DNA of 12,494 nt from Pigoraptor vietnamica (GCA_943704525.1 CALSCQ010003266.1:1-12494); one strand, 5' to 3'. Counted from the stretch's first letter, positions 1 through 10,500 are shown. Numbers and translations: made by a program. Notes: generated by a model not told the origin, from the letters alone.

Positions 1-115
1 CACACACACACACACACGCACATACACGTACACACACACACGCGCGCACACACACACACTCACACACACGTCACACGTACACGCGGTACACGTGCACATT
101 GGCATACATACAAAC
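1..115. repeat. CA-rich microsatellite with CG interruptions
   Basis: Positions 1-70 are almost pure CA dinucleotide broken by a short CGCGCG run near 41-46 and a few GTA/TCA interruptions. The CA bias fades by about 115. The tract touches the left edge, so its full length is unknown. Short reading frames across it are repeat translations rich in His, Thr, Val and Cys and are not genes. Confidence 0.95.
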
Positions 116-324
116 ATAGTTACAGCACGACACCATTCTGACTGAGAGACGGCACACACATGTCGGCGGTGAGTGAGTAGATGCGTGAGTGAGTGTGTGG
201 CGGGCGCAGTGTGACACACCGACTTGTTGCATGCACGGGCATGCACATACACACACATCTCGCACACGGCACTTTGCAACGTCTCAGTGTACTGTGGTGT
301 GCTGTCTCTGACTGAGAGATGTAA

Positions 325-390
325 TTGCTTGAACGTGCGTGCGCACGCGCGCGCGTGTGCATGTGTGTGTGTGTTTAGTGTATCAGTGTG
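325..390. repeat. TG/CG alternating purine-pyrimidine tract
   Basis: The stretch runs from GTGCGTGCGCACGCGCGCGCG into a TGTGTGTGTG run and ends in TG-rich sequence. It is the strand complement in composition of the CA/CG tract at 1-70, so the two lie in inverted orientation about 300 bp apart. Alternating CG/TG sequence is the classic Z-DNA-prone composition; that property is known chemistry, and its relevance here is inference. Confidence 0.85.
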
Positions 391-1558
391 TCAGGCATTG
401 CAGTGTGGTCGGCTGTATGGTGCGTTATCAGTCAAGGCGTGACTAAAGACGTTTGGTATCAGTCTCGCCGGCTGAAAAATGAGTATTGGGCATATTCTTT
501 CACTCTGGAGACTGTGGCGCATTAGTGAAGAAGCGGCTGGGAGACTGTCTGTGGCGAATGTGCCTTCATCTTTCGCATATTTCTTTTCCATCTCCCCTGA
601 CAACCCACGGCACACTGAAGCTTCCCGCCTTATTGCGCGCCAAAATTTCGGTTCCCGCCAAATGGCGCCACTGCACAAGCTGCTTCAGAAACTAAAGAAG
701 CCTTCAAGAAATGGAAGTGTATCATGTGCAACACAATTCAGAGCGACGATAACTGTCGTGCCACACTCGGTTTCTCGTCACCGGCACCAACAACACTACT
801 TTACATGCTACAATCTACGTGGAATCGCATATAGGCCATGGTCCTCTTCCAACACAGAGTAAAACGTATGGGCATATTGAATTTTTGGCCGAAACTTTTT
901 GGGGTGAATTGTTAGGGGAGCAGCGCCCCTCTCCAATACGTTTCGTGTTTTGGCGGAAGTTGCGCACTCCACCCGACGTCTTTGCAGCCGCCATAGTATA
1001 TGTATGGGAGAAGAATTCAATGCGGTCAAAAAGTACCGGGCATATGAACGATTCTCATAATTTTTGCTCCAACGAAGGCTCTTGGGGGCCTTATGAGAAA
1101 GGCACAAGAGTCATCTTTTGGCGGCAGTGGGTTTCGATGGCACTGCGTCGGTTGCAAAAATGAGGGCTACGGTTGGAGTTACCGACCGAAGTTTCAACAA
1201 AATAAATATTGCATTATATTGTCCAGAGGACAAATTACTATAAATGGCATCCGTGTTACCACTTTCGAGGCCGCGGATACTTTTCTGATGGTCTCGTAGT
1301 TGGCCCATACTAAATTTTTTCCCCTCTTAGAGCCGTGGATAAAAACGTTGTCAGTAACAAGTGTTACGTCAGGCACGTGATCGCACTTTGGAATGGCGCG
1401 CAATCAGGCGCCCTTGCCCGCCACCAACAAAATGTAGTCGGCCTTCGTTTCTCCCCCATTAGTACTTTTGAGAAAAGAGATCCGGGACGATCAAGGGGAG
1501 CATTTTCACGTGAATATGTGCGCCGGGTGGCACAGGCGGCCGCTGCTTGGCCTCGAGA
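391..1558. other. Non-coding 5' flank: probable promoter and 5' UTR of the CPLANE1-like gene
   Basis: This stretch of nearly 1.2 kb is AT-richer than the gene that follows and carries only short frames (up to about 130 codons) that resemble no family I know. It contains several T-runs, an imperfect inverted repeat near 889-946 and four TTTGGCGS-type sites. I see no tRNA or other structured RNA gene, and no obvious RFX X-box, the usual element of metazoan ciliary genes. In the frame of the downstream start codon the last upstream stop is the TGA at 1511-1513. The transcription start cannot be placed from sequence alone, and a non-coding first exon is possible. Confidence 0.6.
637..1124. promoter_or_regulatory. 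Cluster of E2F/DP-like TTTGGCGS sites (tentative)
   Basis: Four matches to the E2F/DP core TTTSSCGS lie within 490 bp upstream of the start codon. They are GCGCCAAA at 637-644 (reverse strand), TTCCCGCCAAA at 652-662 (reverse strand, full-length match), TTTGGCGG at 949-956 and TTTGGCGG at 1117-1124. The last two share a preceding T. E2F/DP sites of this form are known from animals, plants and several protists. Whether these are bound is inference, since an 8-bp core is short and GC-rich genomes produce it by chance. Confidence 0.2.
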
Positions 1559-4500
1559 ATGCGGCTTGAAGTGGCCGTTGCGTCGCAGTTTCGCATTCGG
1601 CGAAAGAAGCCGTGGTCAAGCGTGCGCTTTGTCGCGGGAAAGGTGGGACGATTACTCCGCGACTGGTGTATTCAGCATACTCGCATGGCAGTCTCTCATG
1701 CGATGCAGTGCTGTGCGCGTCTTTGGTGTCGACACTTGAACTTGAATGTGTACTTCACGCAAGTGCACACGCGTCATGGCGCATACGTGATTTATTTCCT
1801 GCCCTGCATGGACTCTCATTTTCCGTTGAGACATGCGTGTGTGTTTACGGATGCCCTCGTTTGCCGATGACAAACGCAGGCGCACGATGCCGACGACCTC
1901 CTGCTTTTGGACGGCCTCCGCGTGAGCGAGCTGTACACTGACGGCACAACGGACAAGAAGGTCAAGGGACTTGACGCGCACCTGAAGAACGCCAGCTCTG
2001 TGACTGTCACGCGAAATGGTACGCGAAATGCCTTTAATTTTGCTGGAAATCGGGGTGTAACTATTGCTGATTGCACCCTCAAATAACGCCATGCAGGCGA
2101 GCTGGTCGTGGTCGTGTGTGCCGACGGAAGTGTTCTTCTCTGGAGCAAACGAGACGGAACCCTCGTGACCATCCCGTCGCCACAACATGGCGCCGGAGCC
2201 GCAGCACAGGGAGATTTTCACCCGTCGGGGACCGCGTCTCACACTGCTCACAAGGCGGTCGCTTCGGACGACGGGGCGGTGGTGTTCTACGTGGCCCCTA
2301 ACAACGCAATGTATGTCTGGACGCGGCGCGACGTGATCGGCGATGCCGCGAAGTCTCTACCACACGGGGAGCTCGGAGGTGAAGGCGGAGTTGCGAGCTT
2401 TGCATGGTCGTTTACTGTCGCATTCTCCAGAATGCGTGGAGATATGGCGTTTGCGCACCGATGCCGATTCAGCGAGGGCCCCGCTGTGCTCACCTTTTTT
2501 TAAAAAAAAATATGCAGTGTGGACGCATCTCTCTACCGCGGGGCTCGCAATTCCGGACCGTTCGTCGCCGGAGCATGCGATCGATGTCGTTTTTACCAAC
2601 GACTCGGTGAGTGGGTGCCCGGTGTCGTTTGCCAGTGCCCGCTCCTTTCCGCTGGCAGCGTTTGTCTCGTCGTCGAAATAATGCAGTGTTGTGTACAAGC
2701 ACTCAACGTGCATTTCCCTTTTGTGCCTCAGGCGGGCGGACGTGCGTGCCGCATCGCCTTTGTCTTCTACCGCGCCACCGACCTCCTGATAACGACCGCG
2801 CAATTTGCATTCGGAGCGTCGCCGTCGGCGCAGTCCTTGCATCAACTCGCTGCCGACCCCCTCTCGCACACGGGGCGCACTTCGTCAACGGAGTCGGACA
2901 AGGCTCCGCTGGTGGCGCTGTGGGACACGGTCAGCCGGCCGTCGGACGGTATCTTGCCTGAGATAGTGCCGTTGCGCGAACGGGGGGCGATACTGGCGCG
3001 CTTCGATCCCCAAGGGTGCGTGTTGGCGCTCATTCTCAATCAACCGCGGGTGCGACACTCGGCCCTTGCGTGGACGTCTGTACGTGGTCGCGCGCTCACA
3101 GCGCAGCGGTTGGGCGACTACAGCGGCATTTCAGCGGGACACACGGACAGGTGAGTGGAAGGCATGGAATATATTTTCTGTTTGTTTTACTATTTTATTT
3201 CTTCCTACGTACGCACAAACTGAGGGTGAGCAATGCCTGACAGGTCCTACTGGCACGTGGACGTCGAGTGGACATCGGACGGGCTCTTGTTTGCGGCGAT
3301 TGACGGTTACGGACGTCTCACGCTGTTTTTGCGGCTCGGGGGACCTCTCGTGACGCTTGCGACGGGCGCCCTTGCAACGTACGGCCCGTCTGTGTTTTGT
3401 CCCGTCTTGCCCAAGATCGAGGGAAAGGTGTGTGTGCGCGCGGGTGTATATGTGTGTGTTTGTGTGCGCGCGCGTGTATGTGTGTGTGCATGAGTGCGCG
3501 TGCTGTCGCCATCCTGCATTTCCAGTGGGATCGCGAAGCATGTGTATACCCTGTGTGCGACGACTGTTTCAACTTACACAGAATTCTCGTTACACACAAA
3601 CGTGCAATCAGCTCCATCCGACCGGCGACGACCCGATGCGACAGCGCTTTTCACTGACGTGCTCCAGGAGCGGGCCCGGGGACGCTCGGCGCATACTCGC
3701 GTGCGACGGCTTCTTTGTACTCGTCCTCGACATTCCCGCGCAGCTGTCCTACGCCGTCGCCATGGCCACGCTCGCGACAGGCAGAGATCGCATAGCCGCG
3801 CTTTCCATCGAAGCGGCCATGGCGACGCAGGAGGGAAAGATCGCCGTGGGTGGGCCTGTCGTGCGCGCCGTAACGGCGTGGAAACTCGCGGCGTCGCATC
3901 CGAACGGCCTGCGCGATGGCGTTACGCTCGGTCTGCCGGAGAAGCGCGAAGCTCATCGCCGCGAAACAACGCTGGCGACAGCGCTCGACCTAACGGAGGC
4001 GGCCATAGTCAGCGCACTGTCATGTCGTCGCGCTGCCGTTTCGGCTGCGTGCGTCTGTGTCGTGGACGCGCTTGCGTTTGCCGCAACGGACGGCGTCGCA
4101 CCCGTGTTCGCTGCTCGAATCGTGGGGGAGATTGTCGCCATGTTGCTGTCATCGGACAGCCTCGTGGCCGCTGGGTGGTGTGCCGAAATTGCGGAGACTC
4201 GGCTGCAACACCGCGTTGGGCTCATTCGCCGCCTCGCCCATCGCGGGGACAGCGTCAGTGGGTGGGCACTCGGCGCCTTGCCCGATGCTCTGTTGAGGCG
4301 AGGCAAGAAGGGCGCAGGCGAAACTGACGAAGCGGCATCGATACTGCTGGACGGCGCGTGGCAGGCCCTCCTTCAGACATGCGGCGCGGTCGCACTGAAC
4401 GAGACGACGGCGCCGGCGGTGCTGGAGGCGCACGCAATGGCAACTGCGGCACTCGCGCGGAGGGACCACCCCGCTCTGAATGCGCCAGAATCCCCCTCGA

Positions 4501-7500
4501 AGTGCAATCCTCTGGAGGCTTCGCAGACGTCGGAGGCGTTGGACGCGCTCAGGTCCTCGTTTTCTCTGAACGTGTCGCTGCGTGTGCCTCCCACGACAGT
4601 GTCCGGCGACGTCGTGGCGATGCGCGAACGTCATGTCAGCGGAGACGCTGCCTTCTTCTGCGGGTCGTATGCAACTGCCGCGCTGTCGTACCTGCGGGGC
4701 AGTGCCGACGGGGGCGGGCCCTCTGTCGGTCCCGGTGCGGCGCGTGCGATGCTTGCCTTTCTATGCGACGGAAATCTCTCGGGTGCACTGGACCTCGCCG
4801 CGCGGTGTCTGTGCGTGTCGCGAGGGGCTGGGCAGCTTCCGGCATTCCTGACGTCGGCGCAGGAACTGCTGGACCTCGTTTTGGCGGCGGAGGGCACGCG
4901 CCATGACGCCACATCCGCGGACTCTCCCTCTGTGTGGGTTGAGGGCGCCTGGCCGCGTCACGCAGTTGCGCGCCGAGGTCCGACGCGTCCGAAAGAGAAG
5001 GCCACCGATGGCGTCCCAGCTGCAGAAAGTGGCCAGGGCCCCACCCCTGCGGATCGCCGCACGTCTCTCCTGTCGGCGTTCGGCGCCTCTTCTGGAGCCC
5101 TTTCGCCCATACCATCCGCGTCGCGGCGCGTCTCAACCGCACCTTCCGACGACGAGCCGCCGTTTGACGAACGATACGCTGCGGCTGCCGCGCGCCTCGT
5201 GGCGGTGCGCACGCTGGGCCTGTTTGTGGCGTCATTCTTGGTCGGAGGCGACGTCGATGCGTTCCAGTCCGCACTCGCCGCTTGCGAGGACGTCGGCTCT
5301 CCCAAGCTGTCGTGGGAACGTCGCACCGAGGGCACCAGCGACCCTCCAAGGATGCGCATGGCGGGCGCGAAAAAGCGCTTCCTCCCATCGCTCCCGACCG
5401 CTGCTCTTTTGCCGGTTGTCGGAGGCACCTACGTCGTCCCCAGAGAGCGTCTGGCGGCCGCCGCGGGTGCGCTGAGTCCGCGCCTGGCCGTGAGTCTCCT
5501 TCTCCTGTCGGGCGCTGCGAAACGCGCCGTCCGTTTTTGTGAGGCTCTCGGCGACTGGCGAGCGGCCTACGTCATCGCGGCATCGCACGCGCACGTATGG
5601 GGTCCCGCGCGAGCCGAAAGCGCCCTCCGTGCGCGCGCATTCTCATTTCTTGAGCAACCGCAGATTCCACGGCCGCACACCGCACTTCCCGTCGTCCCGG
5701 CCGTTCCGCGTGTAGTATCGTCCGGGGGCACGGCGGCACTCCTGGACGTCTTTCGCGGTGCGGCCTTTGGCGTGGGAGGGGCTGTGTTTGTCGAGTCGAT
5801 GCAGGCATGTGGGCGAGAGCTGCGCTCGCTCTGCACCGTCCTCACGCCTACCGTGCCCAAGGACTTCCCACTCCCCTACCCGCCGCCGTACTGCCCGCAG
5901 CCGCGGCAGAGGAGGGGCTCTCAGCAGAAAGAGGCCAAAGCCGGCGACTGGCCGGACGATGCGGCGGAGGAACAGTTTGGGGCGCGCAGGGCGGCCGTGC
6001 GTGACATGCGTGCGGACGCTGCCATCGACGCTGGCCTGAATGACAAGGACGACTGCGATCACTCGGCGACCGTCGAGCGTGGCTTTCGAGATGCCGTTCA
6101 CCGTTGCGTGTCACGCGTGAGCGCCCTCCTTAATTCGCTAAGGTACATGCGCGCGTGCGCGGCGCTCTACGTGCGTCGCCTCGTCAAGCGCGGGGTGGAC
6201 GTTCCCGAGGCCTTGCGCGCGTCGGCCGCTACGTTCGACATTGGACCCGGGGCGACCGTCGGCGAAGATATCCGAGCCGCATACCACTGCTTCCGCGTGA
6301 TGTGCCGCTCGCTGTGGCTCGTCCACGTGCGCGATCGCGCGGCTCAGCTTGCACGGAAGCACGCCGAGACCGTCAGTGCGCGTGGCGGTAGCGAGGGACG
6401 CCCTCGCCTGGGGAGCGTGTCACGTGCGAGTGGCCTCGCGGCGCTTGCCATGGACCCGGTCTTGGAGGCTGTGTCCTCGTCCGCGCTGGCAGCACTCCAG
6501 TGGGCGAAGCGTTTGCTCCATTTCGCCGACCTCTTGCCGCTGGACGCTGTGCAGGAGCTCGTAATCGCACTCGCTGGAGATGCCGCGTGCACGCGAGGAC
6601 CCGCGCGCGCCGCTGCGCTCGACGTGCTTTCGCGCGCGTTTTCTCAACCAGAGGAGGACGCAGTTCCCGCCATGCGGCCGAGGCTCGCGCGCCTGTTACG
6701 GCGGCTGCGCGTGGACGACGCCAATCTTGTCGCGGCGCATTTCGCCGACACTTCTTTCGAGGAGAGCGAGCTGAGCCGGGCGGCGGACGTCGAGGATTCG
6801 GCCGTCGGCGACACCTCGCGGTGGCTTGAGGACGAGGCCGGCGCCACACGGTCGCTGTCGCAGCTGCCTCGCGGCTTTGACAAGTGGGCATTTGAGCGCG
6901 ACCCCGAGTACGCGGCATTCCTGGAGACCATGCTGCTCATCGTCACATCTGGGGGGAAGGGCCCTGCGGAGGCTCACAAGCGCCCCGTTTTCTCTGTCGG
7001 CGCGCCCATCTATCTCAGCGGCGGCTCACGTGACGGGCTGTCGGTCAGCCACGAGCGTCTTGTGCGCTTGGCGCAGTGGGCGCAGTCGTCCCGCTCCGAG
7101 CCAACGGTGCACGCTCGCCCACCACACGCGCAAGTGCCCGGCGCCCCGGTGACGGTGCCGGAGGTTGCGACGATGCGCGTGGGTGTGCCCCTCCGATTCG
7201 TCTTGGACTCTCTTCACTTGCTGGATGCGCCGCCTGGCAAGGGGGCGGCTTCAATGGGGCGAGAGCAGGCACTTGCACGAAAGTCGGCGTCGGTGGGAAC
7301 AGCGACGCAAGACGACACGCGAGCGACGCAAGAGGTTGCGCTACAGCGCAGTCAGGGAGCAGATCATGCGACACGGAGTGTTGGCCGTGTCACCGCGGAA
7401 GAGGCCCTGGAGGAGTCGACTCCAACTGCGTCAGAGGAGACCTCGCAAGGCGCGCAACACCCATCCGATGCTGCCTCTACGCCGGCGCTGAGCGACGCGG

Positions 7501-10500
7501 TGGCCGCCGAAGTGCCGCGGGTGCAGCGGACCGACGAGCGGCGGTTTGTTAGCGCCGACGACGCGGTCGCGCAACGTCAAGCTGGCGAGACCTCTGCGGC
7601 TGGAATAGTGTTCGGACTCTCACTGTCTGCGTTGGGGCGTTCCAAGAGCGCCGGTGCCATTCCTCTGCTGCGCGTGTCGACGTCCGACGCGTTGCCTGTA
7701 CCGAGTGGGCGACCGCGCGCAGCGGGCGACGTTGCGGCGGGAGATGCGGCGGACGCCGAAGAAGAGTGTGGCACAATGGATGCGACCACACTCAACCCGC
7801 TTACGGAGTTGACGGCCCTCAGCGTAGCGTCTCCGACACCTCACCGTACTGTTCCGGCGCTTCTGCGCACCGGGGAGTCGCTGGAGGGTTACGGGGGATC
7901 GCGTCCGGACTCGCGCGACGTGCACACCCTCAGTCTGGAACTCACCACCGACGAGCCGCTCCGCCGACCCCTCTCCGCGGAGACGGGGGCTGCGCGCAAG
8001 GGCGTGCTCCTGGACGTCGGCGGGAAGGACGCCGTGCGTCCGTCCACTGCCCCCAGCGCGATTGCGCAGTCGACCCCTCTGCGCTCGCTCAGACGACATC
8101 CGGGGCGGGTGGGTCGGTCGCAGAGCGACACGACCATGCCGCGCGTGACGTTTGGGGAGGACGCGGACGAGCGCGACGGCACTGCGCTGGACACGACGCT
8201 CGATCTCTCGCTCGCAACCGAGCCGTTCCTGTCGACCGCGCAGTTGGGGGACATTAGCGCCATTGCGACCCCAGTGCTCGCTACGGACGCGCCGCTGCCG
8301 TCGCGCGCGTTGCCGGCCCAGTCACCTGCGCATGCGCAGCAGGCGAAAGCGCCTTCGCCGGCCGTGCGCTCTCCGACGCGGCCGCTGCGCCGGCATTCTC
8401 TCGACGCTAGCTTCGCGCCGTCGTCACAAGCACTGCGCAGGACGGTGGGAGCCACGGAGCGCATGATCCCTGTTCGTGAGGCGCCTTCTGGCCTGCCTGC
8501 TGTGGATGTGGCGTCGGCCGCATTCCGCGGCCACGAACACCCTCACGCGCCCGCGGTTTTGGCACCCGTGCCGATGCAGCAGGCCCACGCCCCGACCGCC
8601 GCCGTTCCCAGCGCAGCGGACCTCTTCTCTCTCACAGGCGGCGTGCCCTTCCAGACGCTCTCGTCGGCGATTGCTGCGCAGACGGCCGCGCACCTGATGG
8701 CGATGGGTGCCAACCTTTTCCTGGAGTCTGTGCGGCGGACGGGGGCGCTGGACTCGAGCGCGTCATCGGGGTCGCAGGCGTCCGTGGACGACCGCTCGTA
8801 CGGCGAAGCGGTGGGAAAGCACAGGGTTCCGCGCCACTTGCGCGAGGCCGCAGCCCCTCTACGAGAGGCGACTGCACGTTTGTCTCGACGTGGAGAGGGA
8901 AAGGGCCGCCTGCGGGGGCGGAAGGAGAGCGAGAAGCGTCGCGAGGAACGCGCCGCACCGCGTAAAGAGAAGCGCGGGCCGGGTAAATCGCAACGCAAGG
9001 TGAAACCCGTTGTCGCGGACCTGCCGTCAGACGAACAGAGCGAGCACGATGCAAGCGACGAAATCGAGGGCGGCCGAGAGCCTGCGAGCCGAGAGCCTGC
9101 GAGCCCCGTCGCGTCGCGATTGTTTGAGGAGGACGATAACGCTGCGCCGGGTCACAAGGAGACGGCGGACGCTGAGAGCGACGCGGAGGGTGAGAGTGAG
9201 GAGGCCGCGGACGACGATGCTCGCGAGGAAGGCGGCGATTCCGAGCTGTCGGACAAGGCCATGTCGGAGAGTGAGCTTGTTGGCGACGACGAGCTCAACA
9301 CGGAGGAGCTCATTCGCACGAGTTCGAGCGAAGGCGGCGACTTATGGGAATACAAACAGCGGACCATCCCCGGCGCGAGTGCCGCGCCATCCACAGCGCC
9401 GACCGCACGCATGGACGAGAGGGAGTCTGCCGCCGCGTCGGGCGACAGAGAGGGCGCAGACAGGCGTCCTGCGCGAGATGCTCCTCCTTCCCGTCCCGCG
9501 GAAGAGGTCGCGAGCGAGACGGTCGCGCGTGGCGTGGATGACGGCGGCACCTTCCGAGCTTCGCTACTCACCTCGCACATTGTCCGTGGCCCTCGCACAG
9601 GGGACCCTGGATTGTCGCTGTTGCGCGTCCGCGGTGGCGTCGTCATGCCGGTGTCGGTGCCATCGCCCGTCTTTATTCAGCCACCCGACGCGCTTCCGAT
9701 CTCCGTCGCGCCGCCAACCATCGCCGCGTACTCGGCCCCGCTGCTGCGAATGCCTGAGCACGTCCCGATAGAGCCTCTCAAAGCGGCGCCTGCGATGCTG
9801 ATCTCGTCAGCGGCGGGGACGGGTCTGCCGGACACACGCCGTGTGTGGGCGCCGCGTCCACAGCAGGAGCCACCCATGCAAGCTGCGCCGCACTCGGCGT
9901 TTGCGCCTCCCCAGACTCAGGCCGTTCCCGCGTTCCGCCCTCTGTTCTCGTTCCTGGGGGGTCCTCCGGCAGCGGCTGCCCCTGTCCATAGCAAGTCAAC
10001 GCCGTTCCGCCTGACACTTCCAACGTTCAGCGCGGCGCCCGCACACCTGCAGAAGCTTTTCGGGGGCCAAGAGTACGCGCGCGCCTTTGCGGCGATGGCG
10101 GAGGCGCGACCGCACGTCGTCGGCGACGGCGTGGGCGGTTCATCGGACGTCAACAAAAGGCCACCTACTATCGAGCTTCCGACGGGCGTTCCCGGCATCG
10201 CACTTCGGCCCGTGCCTGTGCAGCCGGCGCCGGCGCCTTCGGATGTGTTCCGCGCGGGCGTGCGGGACGTCCCCGTCCCAGGGTCGGTGCTTCTGCGCGT
10301 GGACAAGGCCGTGCTGCACGGGGTTGAGAGGCCGCAGGAGATGCCGTTGTTTGTCGTGCCGGGTGACGGGAGGGGGTCGCGGCCGCGGTCCGCCCGCGCA
10401 CCAAACCACAAGTGAGCAGTCATTTCGTATCTCTAATTGTTTGTTCTTGTTCCTTTCTGAGTGATAAACCGTGTGCCACCGAGCGCACTCCGCTGACTCG

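Larger units (their letters stand above)
1559..3740 (+). other. N-terminal beta-propeller (WD-like) region of the CPLANE1-like protein, residues 1 to ~445
   Basis: This region spans exons 1-6 and the start of exon 7. Strand-turn-strand patterns of WD-type blades are visible: ELVVVCADGSVLLW (exon 2/3 junction), VVFYVAPNNAMYVW (exon 3), RGAILARFDPQGCVLALILN (exon 5), and WTSDGLLFAAIDGYGRLTLF (exon 6). The region closes with DPMRQRFS followed by the hydrophobic strand ILACDGFFVLVLDI. Every blade has a recognisable counterpart in the same order in animal CPLANE1 as I recall it. In that family the propeller is the N-terminal module in front of a helical body. The exact blade count is not determinable by eye. 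Confidence 0.75.

Noticed and set aside
71-442. Short Cys/His/Val-rich peptides in the CA/TG tracts
   Set aside because: They are simple translations of dinucleotide repeats, present on both strands, and have no independent support.
479-862. A 127-codon plus-strand frame in the 5' flank
   Set aside because: It shows no family resemblance, no coding-like composition compared with the main gene, and it overlaps other frames of similar length in the same AT-richer stretch.
1652-2251. A 199-codon minus-strand frame, and other long antisense frames over the main gene (for example 4636-5388)
   Set aside because: They mirror the GC-rich sense coding sequence or cross its introns. Their translations are Arg/Ala/Pro-rich and show no domain, as expected for antisense shadows.
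3357-3581. Leftward extension of the large open frame (3357-10415) as true coding sequence
   Set aside because: The left part translates the TG/CG tract of intron 6 and overlaps exon 6 in another frame. Exon 6 carries the propeller homology, so the extension is chance openness.
3526-3657. Exon 7 starting at the well-formed acceptor at 3525
   Set aside because: In phase with exon 6 it reads to a TGA at 3655 and misses DPMRQRFS. It could only be a non-productive splice form.
10413-10415. TGA as the natural end of the gene
   Set aside because: It overlaps a consensus 5' splice site. Splicing gives a long in-frame downstream exon with matching borders and brings the protein to the expected length. 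It is kept only as a possible intron-retention isoform.
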